Positions 24,441 to 37,143 of a DNA stretch of 64,000 bases are shown here, one piece after another (position 1 is the first letter of the stretch; each line of letters opens with the position of its first letter). A program made the translations under genes and the position numbers. The stretch spans positions 2,976,001-3,040,000 of the forward strand of contig OZ024851.1 of the NCBI GenBank assembly GCA_964017145.1, given 5' to 3'. This DNA comes from Agrocybe praecox. Its lineage: Eukaryota > Basidiomycota > Agaricomycetes > Agaricales > Agrocybaceae. The notes under the pieces are model-generated. The model was given only the letters and a program-made list of their open reading frames with translations. It ran no database searches and was not told the DNA's origin.

Positions 24441-27237
24441 CTAATTAACTGTTTTTGTACTCGTTAGTGGGAGCAGCATAGATATATTAAAAACTTCGTA
24501 GCTTACCCCGCTAATTGGTCGACTATAGTCTTCATGATCACGGAGACTTGTAATACTGGCCTCTTCATGACCACTCGATCTCTTTCCCAGACGAGGGTGA
24601 AGGAGTCCTTCTACCATATTCGAATGCTCCGTTGGATCAGGAGAAGGTGGTAAAGTGAGAGGAGGCCACATAGCTGTCAAGGTCCCTGACACTTCCCGAC
24701 GCAAAGGTGGAGAGAGTTCAGTGTAACCTTTACCAGTAGCACCTCGAGGAGAGTAGAGAAGTGCTTGTGAGGGAGGAGGTACAAACATAGGAGGGTTTAG
24801 GAGGGACGGAGAAAATAGTAATGGTAGATCTGGAACAGCGGGAGTCGTCTCATCGGATCCTCGAACTCGAACTTGATCAGCACCTCCGTCTCGTGAAGTG
24901 GACGCTGTGCTATGACTTGAATTCTTTCGACCACGACGCAAACGATTAAAGAGCCCCTTTATATTATTCTTGTCAGACTGTTCTTGTTGGCGTTCGATGT
25001 CGAATGTATGACTCGTAGTTGTTGGAAAGGCACTAGGAGGTGTTGAATTGTGTCGACGATCCTTCAGTTGTCCGGGTGGCATAGGTCTAGGCTCAGACAA
25101 AGAACCCCGCTTGTGGTTCAAGCTCCTTGCATGATGATCTCCGGATGACGAGGATGACCAGCCTGCCCCATGTTCATTCGAAGATGAGCCCCCAGCCACA
25201 GTGAGTGAAACGGCACTTCGATCACCAGCAGTATGCTGATTCGTGGTTTGTACAGCTTGAGAGTCGCTAGAGTCCCATCGGATTTGCATCATTTCAGGAG
25301 CTCCGTCTTGCTGGCGAACATGTACAAGTCCGGGTAGGTATGGTTGTCCACCGAAGGACGGAGTTAACGGGGCAGGCATCTCAGCATTGGCGGTCTCTGC
25401 GCTACCATATCCTCCACCTCCTGATGATACACGATCACCCGAATGCACACCTCCTTCAGTGCCGTTAGAACTTTGACTCTGGCTGCTGACACCAAAGTGA
25501 GGAAGCGATGCCGATTGACCAAGATCCTCATGAACCGAATCAAATTCTGACTCGTCGCCATCCAAGGGTGCTCTCCAAGAAGTCTCGCGAGCAATAGCGA
25601 GAATGTTTTCCAAAGATCCATGCTCGCTCCTCTGTGCCTTATATCTTTTGCATCCGAAGAAAATAACTAAAACAAAGGCAACGAGGACTAACGCTGCAGA
25701 AACAGCGACACCGACGATAGCCCCTGTATTGCGAGCAAAACTATAAATGCCGGTCAGTTTAATGCAACGATAGGCATATTATTATTATTTACCTTGAATC
25801 TCCGGGTACATCCGTTCCAAGTACTCCGGTACCTCCAACAGCAGTGGTTGTTGTATGACGACTGGTATGATGAGTGAATATGGTGGTCGTGACAAGAGAG
25901 GTCGTGAAAATGGTGGTGAGGGATCTGGAAAATGTCGTGGAACTGACAGGGCCTGAAAAAGAAGAAAAATCAATAAGATCCTTGGAGACAAATAGGCAAG
26001 AACGTACTGATTGTCGACGATGATCTAACAATACTTGTTGAAGAAGCTCTACTCCTATTGAGAGGCGAATAGTTAGATATGATTCAATACAAAATAACAA
26101 ATTACTGACGAAGTTTCGCGACTGCGACTTGAAACAGAACTCGAAAGCGAGATGGAAGGCAAAATAACACTGGAAAAAGATGTCGATGCGGGTGACGTAG
26201 GAGTCAAGGAAGTAGGGAAAGCCCCGACACTTGAAGAAATCGAGCTCGTTGAAAAGGACGTGCTTTCCAAACTTGTCGACGTCGCGGAAGAGGTAATAGA
26301 CACCGATGATGATCCAGACATTGCGCTTGTAGTGTCCGACATTGTGGAAGTCGCCGCTCTGCTAGATGTAGTCGAACTCCCTTCCACAGACGTCGACACA
26401 AGAGTCACACTTTCACTCGAAGAATCAGAAGTCGTAGTTGACGGAGAGGAACTTGTCGGATAGGTTGAAGTAGGCAGCAAGCTTGATGTATATATCTCTG
26501 AGGGCGAAGAAAAAGAGAATGAAGAGTCCGATAAAAATGAAATGGATGTCGAGGTTTCCAAACTTGTGAACGTAGATTGGATGCTGCCCGCGGTGATAGC
26601 AGCCGATCCAGAAATGACTTGGCCTGGCAAGCTCGTAGACGCCGTTGTCACCACTGGAAGAGCAGACGTCGTGAGTTCCGACATCCAGCCCAGTTAGAGT
26701 AGGAATGAAACTCAACCATTTGTATAAGAGCGCGACGAGGCAGAATCCTCAATAGTTGAGCTCATCAATGCAACTTGACCTGAAAGGGTACTTCATTGAT
26801 TGGCTATTCGATCAACAAGAAAAGATTGGCACTCACTTGACAAAGGTGTTTCTTCACTCAAGCTAAAGGCCACTATCGTCCAAATGCGTCAAGCGTGATA
26901 AACGCGTTGTCTTTGGGGAAACATACCTGGAGATAGTGAAACATCGAGCCTAACATTCAAGGTCGTTACCATTAGTTACTTTTTGATCCGTGGTAAGACG
27001 AAATACACACAAGGCGCTTAGTCGTCGTCGTCGTCGTTGTCGTCGATGACTACTAAATCTCCCAAAGCTCGCACCCTCAAAGGTTCTATGTTCGCCTAAC
27101 CACGCCTCCTCTTGAATTTGACTTGTGGCATTGAAAGAAACAATACAGGCGCTGTTGATGTGGCACGGTAAGACAATTTCCAATAACTTGAAGAAGATTA
27201 AGGCAGCTAGAAGATAACAAAGACACTCCCGAAACAT
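24441..27237 (-). CDS. Ser/Thr-rich single-pass membrane protein (sensor-like architecture)
   Basis: Unrecognised protein with the layout of a cell-wall stress sensor. A hydrophobic start (LCYLLAALIFFKLLEIVL) looks like a signal peptide. Then come a short domain with two Cys and a poly-Arg run (RRQRRRRR), a ~250-residue Ser/Thr-rich, probably O-mannosylated stalk, one membrane helix (AIVGVAVSAALVLVAFVLVIFF) followed by the stop-transfer GCKRYKAQR, and a ~390-residue Ser/Pro/Gly-rich cytoplasmic tail with PLL and SP phospho-like sites. I could join the exons in phase throughout. Key choices: intron 1 has a GTGTGT donor and a TAACTAAT branch site; one junction uses GTCAGT (about 26115); the helix exon begins at the acceptor near 25736, giving SFARNTGAIVG. 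The C-terminus at 24441 is the weakest point. The architecture resembles Wsc/Mid2-type sensors, without sequence proof. Confidence 0.68.
27019..27050 (+). repeat. CGT trinucleotide run encoding poly-Arg
   Basis: About seven consecutive CGT/TGT triplets on the plus strand. On the minus strand they encode the poly-Arg run in the first exon of the Ser/Thr-rich membrane protein, just upstream of its first intron. Confidence 0.6.
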
Positions 27238-28656
27238 CGCTATCGCAGTAATGTATCAGGGTGGGCGTTAGGCGCTTGTTGTCGTGTCCTGGAGCAGCTG
27301 CAAATCGATTGCTAACTGTGCCAACTATCCAGCTGTTGGATTCCAGGTCAACAAGCTCAAAGCTTGGAGATGAAGCTTTATACTAAGGTCAACTACTTGG
27401 GGGGGAAAGGTTCAATGACAGGAAGGAAGGCGTCCATCAAGGAGCAGCCTGGTAACGTTTCCTTCTCGTTAGCGTTCCTCAGTCCAGCCGAGATGAGAGA
27501 TGAGCGGAAGGAGGGGAAGAAATCAAACACACGTTTTCTGTGGACGTCATAATCGATATAAAGTGCTAGATCCCTGAGCGGAGAATCATTTATTCAAGAC
27601 CCCCCGACCGGGAATCAAGCAATGTCAATTTCAATTGATTTCAATTATGCCTCGAGTCGGGAACGACTCGGACCTGAACGGTTTATAACAATTGTCCTCG
27701 CCATATCAACGCAAATTATCGCTAGGTTGAGCAGGTACACAAGGGCATTTTCAGGGCCTGGTAGACAAGGAATCTTTAGCGTTCCCAAAGGAAATAGTCA
27801 ACAAATGGATACCGAAGTGTCACAATGGAAGCCTGGGACTCCGCTCCTTCAGGCTGATTGAACTAAGTGGTGTCAAATGACAACGTTTATTTCGGCTTAA
27901 TGCGCATGGGCAGACAAGGGTTTTCGAATCTGGTATAACGCATTCAGTTAACATTCTTGCTGTACAGTGTACAGTTATTTATGTTCTTTTTACCCCTCTG
28001 CCAGCCTCTTCTGTTGCCATGAATAGATCATTTACCATTTTTACCGTACTTCAGATGCCTTGAACCGAATCGCAATTGAACATCGATGGAGCTTGCTCGT
28101 ACATGCGGCATCCAGCTAAAGTTTCTGTTATTTGCTTCAACAACAAGCTGCGCTAGAGAAAATCAGTAGTTCTTCTTGAGAGTAAATAGGTCCGTACTTC
28201 CTGCACGTCTGTTATAATTGATTCCCAGCAGCAAATATTTGTGGTCAGAATTGTACGTTGTAGTAGGCTGCAAAAAATTGCCACAGCACAGCTTGGCGTC
28301 GTGCCAGGTGGCGTGGGACCAAGGAAGTTTACAGCGACGCGACGGCTCCAACGTTGATCTCAACCTCAATGAGTTACCTTTGAAATCCAAGTTTGACTTG
28401 GAGGCCACCCACAAGATTCAGACCTGAAATTTTAAACCGTACACGACAAGTTGTCTTCGTTTGTTTTAATTATCTTCCTATAGAACCCTAATTAGAAGGG
28501 AGCTGTGTTATGGTTTCGTGTCGGACAGCAAACAATCTTCGCGACTCATAATTTGAGATTATTTCCATATTTACGACTATAGCGAATTAGTGGGCATATT
28601 TTCTCTCATTTGTTATATACACATAATTTACATCCATTGGCATACTTAGGTTCGAC
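27238..28656. other. Intergenic region
   Basis: Holds the divergent-side promoter of the Ser/Thr-rich gene and the 3' flank of the DUF2264 gene. Open frames at 27364-27552, 27622-27861 and 28163-28427 have no motifs or splice partners. I see no supportable gene in these 1.4 kb. Confidence 0.35.
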
Positions 28657-30683
28657 TCATGCTCGTTGTATCAGGGCTTGTATTTCTTCTGGCACAGCAG
28701 GCCGTTTCTCCCATTCATTTATCCAACCGGAGCGTGCGCCAATCTCGTTCAGAACATTCGGAATGGCGAAAACACCAGTGACAAGCCAAATACTGTCATC
28801 GCCTGCTTCGTGTTGTGCCACGAGGGTGGGCAATACAGCTCTTGCCACCATCAAATTGGAGTTCGCATCTGTGCGGAGGGCTTGTCCTTTTCTATTGTGG
28901 TTTCCTCCAAGATCGACGATTCCTGAGACGCCTGCGCGTGACGTTGCTCTGCCTTCTCCACCTTCCTCGTGGGTGCCAAAAATTTCCCCAGTGGCAGGTT
29001 CAAGCGCGCGACCATCTTCGCCTTGCCCATAGAGAGCGAAACCGCCCTCTGCAGACGTCAATGGCCTACTCGACTTAATTCGGTGTACTCGCAGATGCCA
29101 TAAAGACGAATCTTTCTGTGGAGGAACGAGCCATGTCTCAACTTCAACCCCCTTCCAAGGATACCACATTGATCTTAGCCATTTCCCAGCTTCGACCCTC
29201 GCTTCCCTCGTATCTCTACGGCACTTCCATGTCTCTCCATTGTCATCACTCAACGCTAGCGTGCTATCTCCTCCAAGTTCCTCCAGTGTTCCATTCCCAA
29301 CCGGAACGCTGTAACCAAAAGCAGAAGAGTACGCCAACTTTCCGTATTTTGCAGCACTCTGTTTGACGGGGTATGAACATTGTTGGCCCGATGACAAGAG
29401 ATATGTATGGCCACCGAGATTAGTTGTGATATGAAGAGGGTGATTGAGAACCTTCACAGTCTCGCGCAGAACGGCTGGGTAAGGTTCTTCTTTTGAAGTC
29501 CAGAATGGATGCGTATCAGGAAGAGCCAGCGCTGCGAAGGACTTGCAACACCAGTATGGTGATCCGGGAGAATTGTAGTTCTCGGTCATGCTTTGGTTAG
29601 GGTAGCAATAGCCGATTGTGAGGGTTCCATCGGGATAGAAGGCGCCAGGCTGCTTTGCCCAGTAGCGGATGTTTCGCAGTTGCAAGCCTTTAATGACACC
29701 CCATGTCAATGGTGCGGGTAATTCGACATCAGCGAAAGCTAAGGCTCCCCAGAAAGATGACATCGCAAAGCGATAGGTCAAACTTCGACCAAAGGGAATC
29801 GCACGCCCTAGAAATGAGGTAAACTTCTGGCGTTGTGTTCAAACATCAAGGAGCTTACCTTCTTCATCAAAGTAATGGACAAAGTCCAACGCGAATTTTC
29901 GAGCGCGATTGCGATATTCTTCGCATCGTTCAGGATCATCAGCTTGAGCCAATTTTGAATATGCCAGCTGCGCAAATTGAATGGCAAAGGATGAGGAATA
30001 ATAGTCGAGTTGAACGACTCCTTCAGGCCCATCTCTCGACCAGCCATCACCGATGTAGAATGTGTCGAGATGGTCCATATCAGCTTTCATCCGCTTTGCG
30101 TCGAACCTCGGAGAACCCGCGCGAGATAATCCCAAGTTTGCAAAAACCTTCAACCCGTAGTTATATTATCCGACAAATGTTCAATGACGAAGTTGTCACG
30201 TACCCTAAACCATAGCCAGTTGGTATTAGGCATTTCCTTGTCGTTCATCCCACCGAGCCAGTTTTCGAAGTTCTTTTTAGCTTCGTCGCTGAGGGGATCC
30301 CACAATTTCTCCTTTGCCACGGCAATTGCGAAACCGATAGCAGAACATTCTACCATCCGCTGATCTCTATTCCGCATATTTCCCCAAAATTCGTCGCTGT
30401 TTGGGTCCGTCCCGTTTTTGAATCCATCTACCCATCTCTGTGTACCTTCATATTCACCCCCTCCTGCGAGGAAAGACGCAAGACCCCAAATTGGACGTGA
30501 AAATCCTTCCAATTGTGCTGCAATGTCGTCATAGTGCGTCGCTGTATACCCCAAATGGATACGAGCTCCTCCTGGAGATGTGTGCGCGGCTAATGGATTT
30601 AAAAGATCGACCAAGAATTTGGCAAGTTCATCTTTCGTTTCCAGCGGGTTGGAGGCGAATGGTGTGGTTTCGAACTTGTTCAT
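28657..30683 (-). CDS. DUF2264-family protein (putative glycoside-active enzyme)
   Basis: A DUF2264 family member; the family has an alpha-toroid N-terminal domain of the kind found in sugar-active enzymes, and the exact substrate here is unknown. I model three exons: about 30206-30683, a middle exon reaching from about 30150 to 29860, and a long last exon to 28657; total near 630 residues. N-terminal features are [20 protein letters not shown] and the helix pair around [20 protein letters not shown]. The middle exon holds [20 protein letters not shown] and [14 protein letters not shown]. The last exon holds [40 protein letters not shown] and [13 protein letters not shown], then a beta-rich C-terminal half with Trp/Tyr-rich strands. 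No signal peptide is visible, so it is probably intracellular. Confidence 0.9.
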
Positions 30684-31931
30684 GGGTCCTCCTGATTGCG
30701 TTTTGCTGGCATCCAGCTGGAAGCTTGGTCTTTTCTATGTTTTCGTCTCTGGAGGCCCGCGGCCCGCTCGGGGACTATATCAAACTGTTGGGCGGACCGT
30801 TCCATCACCACCCCCTACAATATCCAATGCGTTCTGCACGTTGTTTCAGCCCTCAACGATGTCCTGGGCCATCTGCATCGACACACTCTTCTATACACTA
30901 AAGGTCCGGAAAACTGGCCGCTCTGCCTGTCAGTGAGTCGTCCTTAAGGCTTATCATCTTGCCAGTGCTATCTTTACGTAGATGTCCACGCGCCCTGTCT
31001 GGGACCTTTTGTGACATATCTCGGTGAAATTCGTTTCGAATTATGATGGTTCCCAGAGATGAAAAACGGGAGGCGGGCTCCTGAGGAGGCAATTTCGGAT
31101 GCTTTATGGTCATATGTATGCCCCGCTGTTTAGAGGCCTTTCTTTAGGGCATGTTAATGCTTAACCTGACTTGCCTGATCAAGACCGAATGCATTGGAGG
31201 CTTATTTTCAATCACATTAAGTTGCCGACGGTGGAGTAGTCCAGTCTGTAGCTGGATGGGTTAGCCGGGCTCGGAAGCGCGTCGAGCAGCCTTGCACGAC
31301 GGCGGTAGTGGTTAAAGCAAGATGCGTTCGGGTATGTGCGCGTCGAGGTCGCTTATCTGTACAGGATCTAATCTAATCAGACCTGTATAGATTGCACTGC
31401 CACAAGGAGCCATGGCAAATATGAGTGCCTTGAAATAGACGTTCCTATTGGAATATGTTCATTGACGCGTTTTCTTTCTAAAACTGTTCTTCCGATACAC
31501 GACATTTAATTTTTCTTTTTCCATCACCAACAATTTTATTCAACTAAGGTTTCTCGAGCGTCGTTCAAATATAGAACACGATCACGCCCGGCATATGCCA
31601 CACGCTTATATCCCCGACACTTGGCGCTTAACGTTTTCTTGGCCGTACTTAGAAGGGCCGGGGAGGCTGAATTCTTTATTAGGGAAGATCTTTGACAAAT
31701 TGAGACGGGTTTCGTTGTATGGAAGAAAGACACGAAGTCGGCGCAAAAAATCAATATATTGGAAACTACAAACCAACATGTTAGGACATGTCGTTAGGGC
31801 AGTCTATTGTACTTCATAGGCGGAGACAAGAAAAGACGTTGTCCACCCATAACAAGCCAACAAATCATAAGTATGTAGGACTTGAATATGTCGCCATGCC
31901 CTGTACCGCTGGATGACTTGAAATACACATT
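30684..31931. other. Intergenic region
   Basis: Promoter of the DUF2264 gene and the 3' flank of the GNAT gene. A G+C-rich segment at 31230-31350 stands out from its surroundings but matches no RNA gene I know; it is not 5S rRNA. Open frames at 31536-31819 have no motif. Confidence 0.35.
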
Positions 31932-32909
31932 TCATTGGGAATGTGGATTCACTGGAATAATGATCAAAAACTCGTGCCCTTCGGGCAGTTCTCCCAAGCA
32001 CCAGAGGCCCTTCGTTTTATAGGTCTGCAAGACTTGAAGAGGCTCCTTATAATCCACGTAGAATTCCGTGTACAGGCATGAGACGGAGCCGTCCCGGCAG
32101 TTATCGCCTTCGAAGATGGACCCTCTCAGAGAGGCATTTTTAAGGTACCTAACAGGGCTTTCGGAAAGGATCTTCTTTGCATTTTGTGCTATAAACGTCG
32201 TGTCGAGCTCGTTGATCTTTGCGGCTAGAGTTCAATCAAGAGGTTAGTCCCGTGCAATATGGGCGAACACCAGGATAGTCTGAGGCATCCGCCGACCAAC
32301 GAATACGAATACTTACTGCCATATTTAGATAAAGCATGTACAGAAGCAGGTTGGGTCGAAACCAGACCTATGGCAGTGATGTCGTGAAACCGGGAGTGCA
32401 ACTTGAGAGTTTGTATGAGCTGAGTGGCGATGTACCGCCTTCGGTAATTCGCATCGACGACGAGCTGTGTCACCCAACCAACGACACCTAAGTTCAAAAA
32501 GTTGTTAGCGAATAACAACAAAAATAAGTACAATAAAGGCTGGTTGACGTCGGACCTCCATCATAGTTCCAGACTGTCGCAAAAGCATGACCGATAAGTT
32601 TGTCATTATGGAAGCATGTAACCAGAACAGTATTCTCAGGTGTCGAAAAACACTCGGATCTTAACTTCCTGATGGTCATCTTGACGCGTTGACCTAGAGT
32701 ACGAAGTTAGATTATTCATTCGGAGAAATGATACGTATACGACAGTGCGCACCAAGTACAACATGTTTGAATTCAGGTGTATGCGGGGCCACGCCCCATA
32801 CCCCGTAATTGGAACTGAAAAGTTCGGCACATTGTCCCAAAAGATCGTCAGTGACGTCGGACCCGGAGATGGGAGAGTACAGCAGAGAAGTAGCAGACAC
32901 GAGAGGCAT
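31932..32909 (-). CDS. GNAT-family N-acetyltransferase
   Basis: Predicted acetyl-CoA-dependent N-acetyltransferase. I model four exons (32753-32909, 32556-32693, 32317-32487, 31932-32224), 759 nt, 252 residues. The GNAT fold is readable: an N-terminal helix/strand region (DVTDDLLGQCAELFSSNYG), strand KLIGHAFATVWNY, then motif A VVGWVTQLVVDANYRRRYIA (the R/Q-x-x-G/R-x-A acetyl-CoA loop is NYRRRYIA), a helix TQLIQTLKL, and motif B GLVSTQPASVHALSKYG. A ~95-residue C-terminal extension beyond the fold ends FLIIIPVNPHSQ. The acceptor loop lacks the classic glycines of some GNATs but fits the related fungal type. The substrate is unknown. Confidence 0.85.
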
Positions 32910-33422
32910 CACAGATTATGGATGTTTAAGCGTAAAAAGATAGGTCGTACGACACAGTTTGAACTTGTTAGTTAATGACTTTGGTCCTCTTTGGTTGCCA
33001 TAATCTGGCATAGCGTCCACGTGCGAATCTCCTAGATGAATGTCATGCAGAGCATGGAACTTCCTGTTTTGTTGCCACTGAAAGGTATTTCTGATAGATT
33101 GTAACTTTTCTGAACAAGAGAATCGATGGAGGTTGTCAATGTTAATGCGCCAAACGTTCGAATTTCAAAACATCATGCTTTTGGGCATTGAGCCCAAATT
33201 AGGAACGTATTTCTCACGTTTACAACACGCGTCTGATAATGCTAACTTGATCTGTTGCCCGGTCTCGTTCATTAATACTTTTTCTTCCTTAATATCTCTA
33301 GATTTCTAAGGGAACACAAAGTGAATCTCATCGCATTGCTCTGTGACTACCCCGAGTGGACGTTGCTGACCATTTGAACACCCAGAAATCGTGATTACAG
33401 GGTGGTTCAATCTAATATCAAG
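32910..33422. other. Divergent promoter region of GNAT and CSN3
   Basis: The two genes are divergently transcribed from this ~0.5 kb. It contains no coding signal. I see no obvious shared operator. Confidence 0.4.
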
Positions 33423-35238
33423 ATGTCGACAGCAAACCCGCAACTTTTCATTGATAATGTCTTCAACCAGGTCTCCAGCGCGAGCAGTTTAGAATCTATT
33501 AACCAGCTGCTTAAATCTGGGATCAACCGCGAGACACGAGAGACTTTGCTTTCGAGTTTTCTATCAAATGGACAGGACCCATTGACGTTATTGGATCTAA
33601 GAGTGCACACCTTGACCGTGCTATATATCTTGTGAGTTACAGTGCTCAGAGTAGCAACGATGAGCTGACGTACGATTGTGGATAGATCTGCGAGAGTAAA
33701 TGCAAATTTTACACAATACCCACCTCCGCAATGGCAATTCGTCCAAACTTTCTGTGCATCCTTTGATCCAGAACACGCGCGTCTAGCACCCGATCGTGGT
33801 ACGAAGAGCCGACGAGATGTAGTACCCGTCCCTCGCTAATACAATTTTGACAGTAACGAAACTAGCAAAGGGTATCCAGCGGATGGCAGCACACTTTTCT
33901 ACTGTGAGATCTATTCATATTACTATTGGTTTTTCTGACATTCTGTGTAGCCCAGCCTGGCTATTTCTCCACTATTTGATCTCGTTATGCGATACCCACC
34001 GAACCCATCATATCTCACCACAATCCACCCAATATTCGTCCTTGTACGTGCATCGTTTCCCCCAATTTAATCCTCCGTTTATTTGTTTATCAGACCTGTG
34101 TCTCAACGCGCAATTTTCAACCAGCCCTTTCAGTCCTCGCAAACCCCATCACCGAAATAGACACGAACACGCTTTCGCCAGATCTAACCTACAGTGACAA
34201 CCTCACGTACCACTACACGGGCGGCATCGTTCTCGCTGCACTGAAAAAATGGAAAGAGGCAGAAGAATATTTCGAGATCTGCGTTACGAGCCCAGGCAAT
34301 TATCCTGCTGCGCTACAAATGGAAGCTTTGAAGAAACTGAAACTGGTGCAATTGATCTCTTCGGGCAGGGTGCGTTAAGTGGGTATGGCGAACATGGTCG
34401 TGTCTAACGTTCTACTCAATGCAGACTTCAAACTTACCAAAATACACACATCCTCTGCTCATACGCCTGTTCAAGAACAGCCCGTACAACGGGTTTGTGA
34501 ATTCCTACCCGAAGAATACGGCCATGTTACATGAAATATTCGAAAAGGAGAAACAGGTGTTCGCCCAGGTGAGATCGATCAGCGCAATATCGACATTTAT
34601 TTTATAAAATAAAATAAAAACAATGTGTACTTACCTATCTCTTTCCGCCCCAAGGATAAAAATATTGGATTGATCACTCAAGCGATGCAACGCGCTCCTC
34701 GATGGGTGTTGAAGAAACTCACGGCGACATATGTTACGCTCCATTTATCAGACATCGGAAGGCTCATCAAGATCGATTCAGAGGATGAAGTTAGGGCTTT
34801 GCTCTTGAGCATGGTATGTCCACGACCCACTTTCCCCTTCTACTTTTACACTTTAATTCATACCTCTTCACACCAACAGATCGAATCAGACGACATAACA
34901 GCCCAAATCTCCGCCGATGGAACAGTCACCTTCTCCGACCCACCTGCACAATATACAAGAGAACAAGTCGACAACGTCCTCCGTGCCGTACAAGAACAAA
35001 CCTCGTTACTCGGCTATCTCGAGTTGGAAGCCGGTAGGAGCAAGGAGTTCTTGAGCAAGGTTCGTGTTTGTTCTGTTTATTTACATCTTATAAAGGAATT
35101 CACTGTTAACTGTTAACACCATCTTATCAACAGGTCGTCAAAGCCAACGATCAATCCTCCGGCTGGGGACCCTCAACGGAAGAGGAAATTTTTGCGAATC
35201 TGGGAGCTCAACATGTCTGGGATGAGAATGCGTATTAG
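33423..35238 (+). CDS. csn3: COP9 signalosome complex subunit 3 (CSN3)
   Basis: Scaffold subunit of the COP9 signalosome, which removes NEDD8 from cullin-RING ligases in the nucleus and cytoplasm. The gene has about eight exons and encodes about 420 residues. The start MSTANPQLFIDNVFNQVSS and the TPR-like helices (YHYTGGIVLAALKKWKEAEE, YFEICVTSPGNYPAALQMEA, LKKLKLVQLISSGR) are typical. The PCI domain follows: WVLKKLTATYVTLHLSDIGR, then SEDEVRALLLSMIESDDITA, QISADGTVTFSDPP. The C-terminus ends GWGPSTEEEIFANLGAQHVW. All pieces lie in order on the plus strand with GT-AG introns of 50-70 nt. Confidence 0.92.
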
Positions 35239-36046
35239 ACATATCAGTCCCTCCGTACATACACTTCCTTTTTTCCTGTCGCTGCTTTCTGAAAATTCGC
35301 TAGCTTGACCTTGTCTTTCTTTCATGTTTCGATTTTCAATAATTCTCCATCATGTATTATAACCTTTTCCTCGCATTTTTTTAAATACCGAACTCAAGAG
35401 TCATTCTGCTTGTTGCAACACATCTCGCGTCTGGCTTACATAGTTGAAAAAAGAAAAAGGAAGGCGTATAAGAGCATGAAATTGTATATTTGTTTCAAAT
35501 GCGTGTAAGTATATGTATGTAATATATGTACGACGAGGAAACGTATTGTCCGCATCTGTCAGTAGACAAAGACGGGAGTTGTTGATTGATACAGACGTTG
35601 ATCTCCTAACGAAATCGAACTGGGATAAGTAGCAGAAAGATAGGAGAGAGAGAGTTGGGTGGGCAAAACTGCACGTAAAGTGTAATGACGATCGGTCGAT
35701 ATATGATCACCACACGGCCCATGACAACGTGCGGAGGTTAGTTTAGCTACAGTGAAAATAGCGATATATGTATGGGAAAAAAGAGAGGAAGGGATTAAAT
35801 TGATGGTGCCTTGTTGGTCGAAGGCAACAACAGCAGCAGATAAAAAGCAGAAGGGAGGCGGTATAGTATGTGGTGAGGGACGCGGATACGGGACAACAAG
35901 ATACGAAGGTGTCGCAAATCGATCAAGAAATTGTAGGTAAATATGTATGGAGGGCAGAGAGTTGAGGATAGGTGGACAAATCGAGGTTGGCGAACATAGT
36001 TTTCGAGAGAAAAGCAGGAACGTAAATGGCGCAGGGGGAGCATGAT
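35239..36046. other. Convergent 3' intergenic region
   Basis: Lies between CSN3 (plus) and the PxxP-rich nuclear-looking gene (minus). AT-rich with T runs at 35270-35390. No gene is supported. Confidence 0.4.
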
Positions 36047-37143
36047 TTATGAGGAGAATGGTTCTCCGGCGGTCTTGTGCTCTTTAGCGATTGTTTGCGT
36101 GTTGTTTGCCTTCCCTTTGATGGGTTTCTCCTCTATCGTCTTGTTCTTCGGCGCGCCAAAGTCGAGCTTTTTGGGACGAATTTTAGCAGCTAGATCACTG
36201 CTGAACACATCGTCTTCATCACTGATAGAGAGGGACCGATGTCGTGTCCTAGAACGAGTGGCTGGTGCAGCAGAAGCGACGGCAGGCTTCTTCCCTTTAC
36301 GCGCGCCTGGGAAAAGAAGCTTAGGGTTACAGTGCATGGGAGGCGAGTAATCCGGATGTTCAATGGGTAATTTAGACTCGGGAGGTGGCGAGAACGCTCT
36401 GCCTTTCTTATGATCATAGAGAGGATTCTCGAAAACACGACGAACACCGCGGCTGATAGAAAGTCAGTATTAATAACGTCCGAGATAATAAGGACGTACA
36501 AGACATAAGCAACTGTAGGTTTTTCAAAGACGGTGGGGGTGTGTGGGCTAGGATTGGCACTGCTTCCACTAGGACTAGGCGTCGCGCTGTCCTCGAGATC
36601 TTTATGGGGAGTAGAAAGGAATGGATTGTCGGGTGAATCGAGGAGAGCACGTCTCGTGACAGAACGCGTTTTCGGAGTTCTGGGAGGCGAAAGATTCGAA
36701 GTAGGGTCCCTGGGCGTCGTAACAGCAGATTTACGATTCGAAGGCGGCGGGGAAACAGGTGCCACATCCATTTCTGCTTGTGACGCTGTTGCCTCCAATC
36801 GTCTATAAAGCAACGGCACGGTCGATGCTTTGGCCGTTGTCTTTGCTGTCTTTGCTCCTGAATTCAGTCCTGCTGAATCGCTGAGCCAGAACGCCTCTTC
36901 ATTGGAAGATGCAGTCGCCTCTCCAACCCGTCGTTTCTTATGGTGTGATCCTATCTCTTCATCATCATCCCCGTCAATTAGCGGGATATCTTCATCGCTG
37001 TCGCTATCGCAAGATCCTCTGGATCGTCCTCGGGCATGTTTGCGATGTGTTCTGGGTGGTGTAGGTGGTAGAGAAGCGTTGGATGCCGACCGTTTCAGAG
37101 GCCTGGGGATTGGCAGCAACGCCACTGGTGAAGAATCGAGCAT
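36047..37143 (-). CDS. Conserved fungal protein, probably nuclear; function unknown
   Basis: I model two exons (36500-37143, 36047-36452), 1050 nt, 349 residues. I do not recognise a named domain. The protein is rich in Ser/Pro and basic residues, with many SP/TP sites (SLPPTPPRTHRK, NLSPPRTPKTRS) and basic clusters (HHKKRRVG) that look like nuclear localisation signals and Cdk-type sites. A compact block spanning the intron, TVAYVFRGVRRVFENPLYDH then KKGRAFSPPPESKLPIEHPD, is the least disordered part and probably the functional motif. The N-terminal DSPDNPFLSTPHK resembles a repeat of the same idea. The short C-terminal region is Lys-rich. A cell-cycle-regulated factor is a reasonable guess, no more. 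Confidence 0.75.

Noticed and set aside
26152..26463. Acidic open frame on the plus strand
   Set aside because: It is the antisense of the Ser/Thr-rich stalk exon on the minus strand.
31230..31350. G+C-rich segment considered as 5S rRNA or a tRNA
   Set aside because: It lacks the box A/C motifs of 5S rRNA and the cloverleaf and TTCRA loop of a tRNA.
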